Source: an uncultured Eubacteriales bacterium
GTDB lineage: Bacteria > Bacillota > Clostridia > Oscillospirales > Acutalibacteraceae
Assembly: GCA_900316925.1 (NCBI GenBank)
Contig: ONEU01000144.1
Span: forward strand, 1 to 13,873
Reading direction: 5' to 3'
DNA: 13,873 nt
Shown here: one piece after another, positions 1-6,199 of the stretch
Layout: every line of letters starts with the position of its first letter
Position numbering within the stretch: position 1 is the first letter of the stretch
Program-made: the position numbers and the translations under genes
The notes under the pieces: generated by a model
Seen by the model: only the letters and a program-made list of their open reading frames with translations
Database searches by the model: none
What the model was told of the DNA's origin: nothing

Positions 1-1110
1 AGATGGGTGGAAGACGTGGAGCAGAAGAAGGGCTGTCTGCTCACCAAGACGCCGCTGCTTGCCAAGAGAGAGCTTTACAAGATTTCCGGACACTGGGATC
101 ACTATCTTGACGGAATGTTCGTGCTGGGTGACCCGAATGACGAGACAAAGGAATGTTTCGCCCTGCGTCCGATGACCTGCCCGTTCCAGTACCAGGTATA
201 TCTCAATAAACAGCGCTCCTACCGTGACCTGCCCATGCGTCTGACGGAGACATCCACCCTGTTCCGCAACGAGGCAAGCGGTGAGATGCACGGCCTGATC
301 CGTGTGCGTCAGTTCACAATCTCCGAGGGCCATTATATTCTCCGTCCCGATCAGCTGGAGGAGGAGTTCAAGGGCTGTCTGGAGCTTGCCAAATACTTCC
401 TGGATACGGTTGGTCTGCTGGAGGATTGTAAGTTCCGATTCTCACAGTGGGATCCCGCCAACCCGAATAACAAGTATGAGGGTACTGCTGAGCAATGGAA
501 CCATGCACAGACAGTCATGCAGAAGATCCTGGACAATATCGGCATCGAGTATGAAATCGGTGTGGACGAGGCTGCTTTCTACGGTCCGAAGCTGGACATC
601 CAGTATAAGAATGTATTCGGCAAGGAGGATACGATCGTCACCATCCAGATTGATATGCTGCTGGCAGAGAAATTCGGGATGTACTATATTGATACCGACG
701 GACAGAAGAAGCTGCCGTATATTATTCACAGAACCTCACTGGGCTGCTTTGAGAGAACGCTTGCCTATATGCTGGAGCACTTTGCAGGAGCCCTGCCGAT
801 GTGGCTGAGCCCGGAGCAGGTGAGGGTGCTGCCCATCAGCGAGAATCTTGCCGACAAGGCAAAGGAGATCGAGGCCGCCCTGCAGGCAGCAGGACTGCGG
901 GTATCAACGGATCTGAGAAGCGAGAAGATCGGCTACAAGATCAGGGAAGCACAGCTGGAGAAGGTACCGTATATGCTGGTTGTCGGCAACAAGGAAGCCG
1001 AGAGCGGTACGGTATCGGTACGTTCCAGAAAGCAGGCTGACATGGGAAGTATGCCGCTTGACGAATTTATCAGTCTCGCCCTGGAAGAGATTGAGACAAA
1101 GAAGAAATAA
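1..1110 (+). CDS. thrS: Threonine--tRNA ligase, C-terminal part (5' end outside window)
   Basis: Charges tRNA-Thr with threonine in the cytoplasm. The frame is open from base 1 (R-W-V-E-D...), so the gene starts off the left edge; the GTG at 7 is not a credible start. About 369 codons are visible, covering the class II catalytic core and the anticodon-binding domain. Counting codons from base 1, the three zinc ligands known for ThrRS are present: Cys60 (RPMTC), His111 (SEGH) and His243 (IIHRTS). Motif 2 (FRNE) is at about 88-91 and the motif 3 arginine (FER) at 252. From about 263 the sequence is a typical class II anticodon-binding domain. The motifs differ from the E. coli type: RPMTCPFQ instead of RPMNCPGH, and FTISEGH instead of FTQDDAH. 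This marks a divergent bacterial ThrRS subclass. Whether N-terminal TGS and editing domains exist cannot be seen here. A terminator follows directly. Confidence 0.95.
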   Translation, partial: RWVEDVEQKKGCLLTKTPLLAKRELYKISGHWDHYLDGMFVLGDPNDETKECFALRPMTCPFQYQVYLNKQRSYRDLPMRLTETSTLFRNEASGEMHGLIRVRQFTISEGHYILRPDQLEEEFKGCLELAKYFLDTVGLLEDCKFRFSQWDPANPNNKYEGTAEQWNHAQTVMQKILDNIGIEYEIGVDEAAFYGPKLDIQYKNVFGKEDTIVTIQIDMLLAEKFGMYYIDTDGQKKLPYIIHRTSLGCFERTLAYMLEHFAGALPMWLSPEQVRVLPISENLADKAKEIEAALQAAGLRVSTDLRSEKIGYKIREAQLEKVPYMLVVGNKEAESGTVSVRSRKQADMGSMPLDEFISLALEEIETKKK

Positions 1111-1135
1111 TTCTAAAACAGAATCATCCGACAGA

Positions 1136-1176
1136 CAAAGGAGTTGCCGCCCGATCAAGCGACAACTCCTTTTTTA
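1136..1176 (+). terminator. Intrinsic terminator of thrS
   Basis: Arms AAGGAGTTG (1138-1146) and CAACTCCTT (1163-1171) form 9 bp. A C/A mismatch and a further CGC/GCG follow, with an 8-nt loop, and then a T-run at 1170-1175. It lies 26 bp after the thrS stop. The stop codon of the convergent gene (1174-1176) sits inside the T-run. On the opposite strand the stem is followed by only a short T-run, so termination that way should be weaker. Confidence 0.9.
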
Positions 1177-1704
1177 GTTTTTGAGAATGTATTTACGGAT
1201 GTAAAGGCAGGTCAGTTCTTCGCCGTTGTCACGCAGCATCCTGAGCAAAAATTCCAGCAGCTTTGCGGTGTCGGGATGGATGATGTAATGGCTTTTGGAG
1301 CGCTGATAATAGGCATAGGCATCACCGTCGGTATACTGTTCCTTGCGGTAGTTCTTGGAGGCTGCCACCCTGTCGCAGAACATCTCCACGACGTATGGCA
1401 CCGGCATTTTCATTCCTTCCATTTTGTGCCCCTCGCCTAAGCCGTAATCAATCCAGTATTCAAGATGGTGTTTATTCCGTCCCTTGTGGTGGAGCCAGGC
1501 AGCGCTGTAACCCTTTGCTTCCCGTTCGGCATCATTGGGGCTGCGGGTCCCCTGAAAATACCGTGCCCCGACGAAAAATTCCGTGGGACTGTACTTGGAC
1601 AGGTCGTGAAGAAGTCCCTGGCGGTACAATCCCACCTTGAAACAAAGCTCCATCACCAGGAGCTTATGATGGTTGATCGTATTCAGATGCTCTAACCACT
1701 TCAT
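1174..1704 (-). CDS. DUF5662-type protein of unknown function
   Basis: Predicted 176-aa soluble protein, convergent with thrS. It resembles the uncharacterised DUF5662 family (recognised from memory of its conserved blocks; no search was run). The blocks are rich in possible metal ligands: TINHHK (His12, His13), LLHDLSKYSP (His33, Asp34), LHHKGRNKHH (His72, His73, His79, His80), and MFCDR (Asp111). The spacing of histidine and aspartate pairs recalls HD-type metal-dependent hydrolases; that link is inference. No signal peptide or membrane segment is visible. The frame extends upstream to an ATG at 1731, but that codon falls at or before the expected transcript start from a TATAAT at 1735-1740 and has no ribosome site. 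The ATG at 1704 lies 7 nt after AAAGGCGG, so that start is chosen. The ATG at 1710 is too close to the ribosome site. It is a single-gene unit. Confidence 0.75.
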   Translation of the reverse strand: MKWLEHLNTINHHKLLVMELCFKVGLYRQGLLHDLSKYSPTEFFVGARYFQGTRSPNDAEREAKGYSAAWLHHKGRNKHHLEYWIDYGLGEGHKMEGMKMPVPYVVEMFCDRVAASKNYRKEQYTDGDAYAYYQRSKSHYIIHPDTAKLLEFLLRMLRDNGEELTCLYIRKYILKN

Positions 1705-1710
1705 GCTCAT

Positions 1711-1719
1711 TCCGCCTTT
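1711..1719 (-). promoter_or_regulatory. Ribosome binding site deciding the DUF5662 gene start
   Basis: The minus strand reads AAAGGCGGA. Its AGGCGG core ends 7 nt before the ATG at 1704, but only 1 nt before the ATG at 1710, and it lies downstream of the ATG at 1731. This favours 1704 as the start. Confidence 0.6.
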
Positions 1720-1734
1720 CAATATTCTCATCTT

Positions 1735-1740
1735 ATTATA
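1735..1740 (-). promoter_or_regulatory. Probable -10 element of the DUF5662 gene
   Basis: The minus strand carries an exact TATAAT here, about 30 nt before the chosen ATG. No good -35 hexamer lies 16-18 nt upstream (TATTAC at 17 nt is poor). If used, the promoter is weak or depends on an activator; the palindrome at 1775-1793 would be a possible site. Confidence 0.4.
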
Positions 1741-1774
1741 GCAGACATTATTTTAAAGTAATAGCCTATATCTT

Positions 1775-1793
1775 GAAGTTATTGAATTACTTC
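1775..1793. promoter_or_regulatory. 19-bp palindrome upstream of the DUF5662 promoter
   Basis: The sequence GAAGT-t-ATT-g-AAT-t-ACTTC is an inverted repeat. It has 8 of 9 arm positions paired around a central G, with a single T/T mismatch. It lies about 35 bp upstream of the TATAAT at 1735-1740, at the edge of the repeat-like stretch. It could be an operator for the DUF5662 gene or the terminal inverted repeat of a small element. Function is inferred only from symmetry and position. Confidence 0.3.
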
Positions 1794-1950
1794 CCCATGC
1801 TTCGCTTTCGTGGGTGTCGGGTGGACTTTCTCGTGAAAGACCATGCAGATTCTTCGTCAACAACCATGAAAAGTGAGCGTTTACCGACAGCGAGTTTTGG
1901 AAAGGGGTCCGGGGAAAAATGATTTCCCGTGCCCTGACATCAAGATTGCC
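1786..1950. repeat. Possible interspersed repeat or decayed small coding element
   Basis: This intergenic stretch lies between the DUF5662 promoter and the amt terminator. It is more G+C-rich and more coding-like than its AT-rich left flank and is open in frames on both strands. On plus, an ATG at 1797 opens a 41-aa frame to a TGA at 1920-1922, ending MKSERLPTASFGKGSGEK; it has no ribosome site. On minus, about 50 codons are open to the TAA at 1787-1789, including FSPDPFPKLAVGKRSLFMVV. I recall similar peptides translated from repeated intergenic DNA in gut ruminococci, but could not check. A GGGAAA/TTTCCC hairpin lies at 1912-1928. No real gene is claimed. Confidence 0.3.
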
Positions 1951-1956
1951 TGACGT

Positions 1957-2000
1957 GAAAAAAACCGGCGTCCTCGGAGTGACAATGAGGACGCCGGCTT
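1957..2000 (-). terminator. Intrinsic terminator of the glnN-amt operon
   Basis: A perfect 11-bp stem, CCGGCGTCCTC (1965-1975) with GAGGACGCCGG (1987-1997), has an 11-nt loop. On the minus strand it is followed by seven T (complement of 1958-1964). It starts about 30 bp after the stop of the Amt-PII gene. In the plus direction the run after the stem is CTTTT, which is weaker. Confidence 0.93.
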
Positions 2001-2027
2001 TTCTATAAAATGTACGGGATAAGCTAA

Positions 2028-3752
2028 TTATTCAGAATCCTGCAGGGCATCGAAGCCGGTCTGACCGGTTCTGATCCTGACGACATCCTCCACATCATAG
2101 ATGAAGATCTTGCCGTCGCCGATATGGCCGGTATAGAGAGCCTTGACGGTAGTATCCACAACCGTCTTGACGGGAATCTTGCTGACAACGATATCAATTC
2201 TGATCTTGGGCAGGAGGTTCATCTCGACCTCAACACCACGATAATACTCTGTCTTGCCCAGCTGTGTGCCGCAGCCCAGAACCTGGGTGACCGTCATACC
2301 GGTAATGCCGATCGCGGTGAGAGCGGTATTCAGCTCGGTGAACTTGCTCTGCTTGGTCACGATGCTGATGTTGGTCATCTTGGGTCTGGAGGGATCGGCA
2401 GCCTTTTCCACGGGGGTCATCAGATTGACTTCCACAGCCTTCTCGGGCGGGACGATCTCTGCTTCGCCGGTCTTGCCGGTGAGCACCTGAGGAACCGGCA
2501 TGAAGTCGGCGTAGGAGCTTGCCAGACCATGCTCGGTGAGGTCAAGACCCCTGACCTCCTCATCCTTGGAGGCACGCAGACCGATGGTCTTTTTGAGCAC
2601 GAAGAAGATAATGAACATGAGGACAGCCGTGTACAGGCCGATGGAAAGAATACCGAGAGCCTGCTTGCCAAGCTGTGTGAAGCCGCCGCCGTAGAGCAGA
2701 CCGAGGGTATCCTTGTCCTTGGAGAAGATACCGACAGCCAGGGTGCCCCAGATGCCGTTGCACATGTGGACGGCCACAGCACCGACAGGATCGTCGATTT
2801 TGAGCTTGGCGTCGATGAATTCCACGGCGATAACAACGATGATACCGGAAATAATGCCGATGATGAGGGAACCGAGGATATCAACGGTGTGACATCCGGC
2901 GGTGATGGCCACCAGGCCTGCCAGGGAACCGTTGAGGGACATGGAGACGTCGGGCTTGCCGTTTTTGATCCAGGTATAGATCATGGTAGCGCAGGTAGCG
3001 GCGGCAGGAGCGACGGTGGTGGTAGCGAAGATCTGAGCGAGCTGTGTCACGTCGGTAGCGGCAGCGCCGTTAAAGCCGTACCAGCCGAACCAGAGGATAA
3101 AGACACCCAGAGCGCCCAGCGTGAGGCTGTGTCCGGGGATCGCACGGGGCTTTCCTTCCTTGGAATACTTGCCGATTCTGGGGCCGACCATAGCGGCACC
3201 GATGAGAGCGGAGATACCGCCGACGGTATGGATACAAGCCGAGCCGGCGAAATCGACAAAACCGAGCTGAGCGAGCCAACCCTGGCTGTTCCACACCCAG
3301 CCTGCCTCGATGGGATAGACCACCAGGCTGATGAGTCCGCTGTAGATACAGTAGGAGATAAACTTGGTACGTTCCGCCATGGCGCCGGAGACGATGGTAG
3401 CGGCGGTGGCACAGAACACGAGGTTGAACACAAACGAGGACCAGGGGAAATTGTTAAAATCGGTGAAGATCTGCAGGTTGGGCACACCGATGAGGCCGAA
3501 CAGGTAATCCTCGGACATCATCAGACCAAAACCGAGGAAGATGAACATGATGGTACCGATACAGAAATCCATCAGGTTTTTCATAATGATGTTACCGGCA
3601 TTTTTCGCTCTGGTAAAGCCGGTTTCCACCATGGCGAAGCCGCACTGCATGAAAAATACCAGGGCGGCGCCGATCAGGAACCATATACTGATCGTAAAGG
3701 CATTCGCTTCTTCTACTGCTGCAGAGACAGCAGTCTGCATTGTTGCATCCAT
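2028..3752 (-). CDS. amt: Ammonium transporter fused to a C-terminal PII domain
   Basis: Membrane channel for ammonium/ammonia with its own PII regulator as the last 115 residues. Residues 1-390 are an Amt/MEP/Rh channel with about 11 hydrophobic segments. Asp167 (VDFAG) and the twin pore histidines His175 (ACIHTVGG) and His329 (AVAVHMCNG) match E. coli AmtB Asp160, His168 and His318. A polar linker (about 395-457) joins a full PII domain at 459-574. It retains the 2-oxoglutarate/Mg residues Gln497 and Lys516 (GlnB Gln39 and Lys58), the pore-plugging Arg505 (Arg47), and the nucleotide segments TGHIGDGKIF (541-550) and RIRTG. The tyrosine that GlnD uridylylates (Tyr51) is Val509, and the cyanobacterial phosphoserine position (49) is Val507. 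Regulation by GlnD or by serine phosphorylation is therefore unlikely; ligand binding alone probably moves the T-loop. It is second in the operon, 51 bp after glnN. AAAGGTG lies 8 nt before the ATG. Confidence 0.95.
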   Translation of the reverse strand: MDATMQTAVSAAVEEANAFTISIWFLIGAALVFFMQCGFAMVETGFTRAKNAGNIIMKNLMDFCIGTIMFIFLGFGLMMSEDYLFGLIGVPNLQIFTDFNNFPWSSFVFNLVFCATAATIVSGAMAERTKFISYCIYSGLISLVVYPIEAGWVWNSQGWLAQLGFVDFAGSACIHTVGGISALIGAAMVGPRIGKYSKEGKPRAIPGHSLTLGALGVFILWFGWYGFNGAAATDVTQLAQIFATTTVAPAAATCATMIYTWIKNGKPDVSMSLNGSLAGLVAITAGCHTVDILGSLIIGIISGIIVVIAVEFIDAKLKIDDPVGAVAVHMCNGIWGTLAVGIFSKDKDTLGLLYGGGFTQLGKQALGILSIGLYTAVLMFIIFFVLKKTIGLRASKDEEVRGLDLTEHGLASSYADFMPVPQVLTGKTGEAEIVPPEKAVEVNLMTPVEKAADPSRPKMTNISIVTKQSKFTELNTALTAIGITGMTVTQVLGCGTQLGKTEYYRGVEVEMNLLPKIRIDIVVSKIPVKTVVDTTVKALYTGHIGDGKIFIYDVEDVVRIRTGQTGFDALQDSE

Positions 3753-3803
3753 TACTAAGTCACCTTTTTTCTTTTATCACATTGGTTGGAAGGGATGGTC
3801 AGC

Positions 3804-5897
3804 TCAGACACCGAAGAGGATCTGGCTGTAGCTGGGATAGGGCCAGCGGGCAGCGGAGGTCTTGCTCTCCATTGCGTCGCCGATGGTACGCAGTTCTTCC
3901 ATGAGCGGGAAAACGGTCTCACGATAGTAGGTAGCCTCAGCGAGGGGATCACTCTTATATTGAGCCACGTTGGCAACGGCGTCCTTGAGTTCGGCGGTCT
4001 TTTTCACGAAGCTTTCCAGCTTCTGGGAAAGCTCGTCAATGAGAGAGGTTTCGGCATAGACGGAATAGGAAGCGGAGAGCTGCTTTTTGGCAAGACTTGC
4101 GTTGGCAAGCTCGTTGACAAAGCCGATCACAGCGGGTGTGATGTTCTTTTCTGCCATGTCGATCATGGTGAGGGCTTCAATACGGAGCTGCTTGCTGTAC
4201 ATATCCAGTTCGATCTCATATCTTGCATGGATCTCAGCCTCCGTGACGATGCCGTTCCTGACAAACAGCTCCACATTCTTCTTGTCAACATAGTGGGACA
4301 TTGCTTCCGGCAGGGAACGGTAGTTGCACAGACCTCTTTTAGCAGCCTCTTGTACCCATTCGTCGGAATAGTTGTCGCCGTTGAAGATGATGTTCTGGTG
4401 CTCGGTGAGGGTCTTCTTGACGAGAGCCTTGATAGCGGCATCCAGATCCTCGGCATCCTTCAGTTCTGCATAGAATTGGTCAAGCTCATCGGCGACCATG
4501 GTGTTGAGCATATAGTTCGGGCAGGCGATGTTCAGGGAGGAGCCCAGTGCACGGAACTCAAACTTGTTGCCGGTGAAAGCGAAGGGAGAGGTACGGTTTC
4601 TGTCAGAGGTATCCTTTTTGAAGTCTGCCAGGACATCCACGCCGGTCTGCATATCCACCTTGCCGTTGGAGCGGTAGTCAGTGCCCTTGATGATAGAATC
4701 CACGAGAGCACCCAGATCGTCGCCGAGGTACATGGAGATGATAGCGGGAGGTGCCTCATTAGCGCCGAGACGGTGGTCATTGCCGGCAGAAGCGACTGTC
4801 AGCCGGAGCAGATCCTGATATTCATGCACAGCCTTGACGATGGCGGCAAGGAACAGTTGGAATTGGAGGTTTTGCTCCGGATTTTTGCCGGGTTCGAGGA
4901 GATTCTCGCCGGTATTGGTGGAGATGGACCAGTTGTTGTGCTTGCCGGAGCCGTTCACGCCTGCGAAGGGCTTTTCATGCAGCAGACATACCAGACCGTG
5001 CTTTTCGGCGGTTTTCTTCATCACTTCCATGGTGAGCTCGTTGTGGTCGGTGGCGATATTGGAGGTGGCGAAGATCGGAGCCAGTTCATGCTGGGAGGGA
5101 GCCACTTCATTGTGCTTAGTCTTGGCCATGACGCCCAGCTTCCAGAGCTCCTCGTCGAGATCGTTCATAAAAGCGGCGACTCTTGTCTTGATGGAGCCGA
5201 AATAATGGTCTTCCAGCTCCTGACCCTTGGGGGCGGGAGCACCGAACAGGGTACGGCCGGTAAAGATAAGGTCGGGACGTGCATCATACATTTTCTTGTC
5301 GATGAGGAAGTATTCCTGCTCAGGACCTACGGTGGTGGTCACTCTGGTGACATCCTCCTTGCCGAGCAGATGGAGCAGGGAGGTGGCAACGCTGCTCAGT
5401 CTTTCCATGGAACGCAGCAGGGGGGTCTTTTTATCGAGAACCTCACCGGTGTAGGAGCAGAAAGCGGTGGGGATATATAATGTTTTATCTCTGATGAAAG
5501 CAGGGGAAGTGGGGTCCCAGGTGGTATAGCCCCTGGCCTCAAAGGTAGCCCTGATACCGCCGGAGGGGAAGCTGGAAGCATCCGGCTCACCCTTGATGAG
5601 CTCCTTGCCGGAGAACTCCATGATCACCTGACCATCCTCAGTGGGATAGATGAAGCTGTCGTGCTTTTCAGCGGTAACGCCGGTCATCGGCTGGAACCAG
5701 TGTGTATAATGTGTGCAGCCCATTTCCACGGCCCAGTCCTTCATGGCATTGGCAACGGCATTGGCAACGCTGATATCCAGCGGTTCGCCGTTTTTAATGG
5801 TTTTCTTCAATGCCTTATAGGTAGTACGGGGAAGTCTTTCCTGCATTTTTCTGTCATTAAAGACCATGCTTCCGAAAAGCTCTGTTACGTTTGTCAT
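3804..5897 (-). CDS. glnN: Glutamine synthetase type III
   Basis: Makes glutamine from glutamate, ammonium and ATP in the cytoplasm. The 697 aa and the motif set identify GS III, which is much longer than GS I (about 450-470 aa). GS III blocks visible are GCTHYTHWFQPMTG (60-73), SSFPSGGIRATFEARGYTTW (108-127), VGPEQEYFLID (190-200), KHNEVAPSQHELAPIF (261-276), FAGVNGSGKHNNWSI (311-325), and RTSPFAFTGNKFEFRALGSS (435-454). These carry the metal-binding glutamates and the ATP and glutamate pocket of the GS superfamily. The C-terminal third is helical and ends PYPSYSQILFGV. The start ATG follows AGGAGAG with suitable spacing and gives the usual MTNVTELFGSMVF N-terminus. It is first gene of the glnN-amt operon, transcribed from a SigA promoter at 5987-6015 through a hairpin leader, and divergent from gltBD. 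No GS I or adenylylation motif is present. Confidence 0.96.
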   Translation of the reverse strand: MTNVTELFGSMVFNDRKMQERLPRTTYKALKKTIKNGEPLDISVANAVANAMKDWAVEMGCTHYTHWFQPMTGVTAEKHDSFIYPTEDGQVIMEFSGKELIKGEPDASSFPSGGIRATFEARGYTTWDPTSPAFIRDKTLYIPTAFCSYTGEVLDKKTPLLRSMERLSSVATSLLHLLGKEDVTRVTTTVGPEQEYFLIDKKMYDARPDLIFTGRTLFGAPAPKGQELEDHYFGSIKTRVAAFMNDLDEELWKLGVMAKTKHNEVAPSQHELAPIFATSNIATDHNELTMEVMKKTAEKHGLVCLLHEKPFAGVNGSGKHNNWSISTNTGENLLEPGKNPEQNLQFQLFLAAIVKAVHEYQDLLRLTVASAGNDHRLGANEAPPAIISMYLGDDLGALVDSIIKGTDYRSNGKVDMQTGVDVLADFKKDTSDRNRTSPFAFTGNKFEFRALGSSLNIACPNYMLNTMVADELDQFYAELKDAEDLDAAIKALVKKTLTEHQNIIFNGDNYSDEWVQEAAKRGLCNYRSLPEAMSHYVDKKNVELFVRNGIVTEAEIHARYEIELDMYSKQLRIEALTMIDMAEKNITPAVIGFVNELANASLAKKQLSASYSVYAETSLIDELSQKLESFVKKTAELKDAVANVAQYKSDPLAEATYYRETVFPLMEELRTIGDAMESKTSAARWPYPSYSQILFGV

Positions 5898-5933
5898 AGT
5901 GATCTCTCCTGTTTCTTTTCAATTACAAAACAG

Positions 5934-5969
5934 AAAGGCGCTGCAAGCCTCATTGCTTACAACGCCTTT
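5934..5969 (-). promoter_or_regulatory. glnN leader hairpin with A..G.. hexaloop, possible attenuator or ANTAR-type target
   Basis: On the minus strand, a 15-bp stem pairs 5955-5969 with 5934-5948, all paired and including two G-U wobbles, and is closed by the hexaloop AATGAG (5954-5949). It begins about 11 nt into the predicted transcript, and CTGTTTTG follows the stem, a weak terminator-like tail. A loop of six with A at position 1 and G at position 4 is the recognised feature of RNA targets of ANTAR antiterminators. Those targets normally have two such hairpins; only one fits here. Alternatives are a simple attenuator or a 5' stabilising hairpin. The structure is directly visible; its role is inference. 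Confidence 0.6.
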
Positions 5970-5986
5970 GTTGTTTCGTTGGTTGC

Positions 5987-6015
5987 AGTATACACCCTTG
6001 TCAAAAATTTGTCAA
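5987..6015 (-). promoter_or_regulatory. SigA-type promoter of glnN-amt
   Basis: The minus strand has TTGACA (6010-6015), a 17-nt spacer, then TATACT (5987-5992), one base from consensus. Start of transcription is expected near 5980, giving a leader of about 83 nt. A second TTGACAA lies inside the spacer, exactly 10 bp from the -35 copy. Confidence 0.85.
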
Positions 6016-6023
6016 GTACTTTT

Positions 6024-6048
6024 TGCAACTTTTTTTAAAAAACTTGCA
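6024..6048. promoter_or_regulatory. 25-bp inverted repeat, candidate operator
   Basis: Arms TGCAACTTTTTT (6024-6035) and AAAAAACTTGCA (6037-6048) are inverted around T6036, with one mismatch (C/C) in 12 pairs. The repeat sits 8 bp upstream of the glnN -35 and about 80 bp upstream of the gltB -35. The plus half TGCAACTTT recurs at 6114-6122, 3 bp before the gltB -35. It may bind a nitrogen regulator. It does not match the GlnR/TnrA consensus, and the A/T tract may also act as an UP element. Confidence 0.4.
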
Positions 6049-6125
6049 CGGTGTTCAAAAAATAGACATAAACGGGGCGGTTACTTTAATTATGAATAAT
6101 ATTTGACAAGAAATGCAACTTTCTA

Positions 6126-6154
6126 TTGACAATCCTGCAATGCCGTTTTATAAT
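6126..6154 (+). promoter_or_regulatory. Consensus SigA promoter of gltB-gltD-dapL
   Basis: TTGACA (6126-6131), a 17-nt spacer and TATAAT (6149-6154) match consensus exactly. Expected transcription start is near 6161, leaving a leader of about 40 nt before the gltB ATG at 6200. This also shows that an in-frame upstream ATG at 6113 cannot be the translation start from this promoter. Confidence 0.92.
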
Positions 6155-6184
6155 AAGCAATGTACTCCGCATGATACAAAAAGG

Positions 6185-6192
6185 AAAGGAAG
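6185..6192 (+). promoter_or_regulatory. Ribosome binding site deciding the gltB start
   Basis: AAAGGAAG ends 7 nt before the ATG at 6200. The upstream in-frame ATG at 6113 has no such site and precedes the promoter. Confidence 0.85.
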
Positions 6193-6199
6193 ATCAGTT

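Noticed and set aside
2124..3758. Long open frame (544 codons) on plus, opposite amt
   Set aside because: Antisense shadow of the channel gene, rich in Asp, Gly, Glu and His. The real gene on minus has full Amt and PII motifs.
3786..5480. Long open frame (564 codons) on plus, opposite glnN
   Set aside because: Shadow frame produced by codon bias in the G+C-rich glnN gene. Its translation resembles no family, is low in complexity, and has no promoter or ribosome site of its own.
5904..5980. Glutamine riboswitch in the glnN leader
   Set aside because: The known glutamine aptamers are cyanobacterial/marine, and the leader here is a single long hairpin without their conserved internal motif.
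6113..6199. Upstream extension of gltB to the ATG at 6113
   Set aside because: It would start upstream of the consensus promoter, has no ribosome site, and would add 29 residues before the conserved propeptide.
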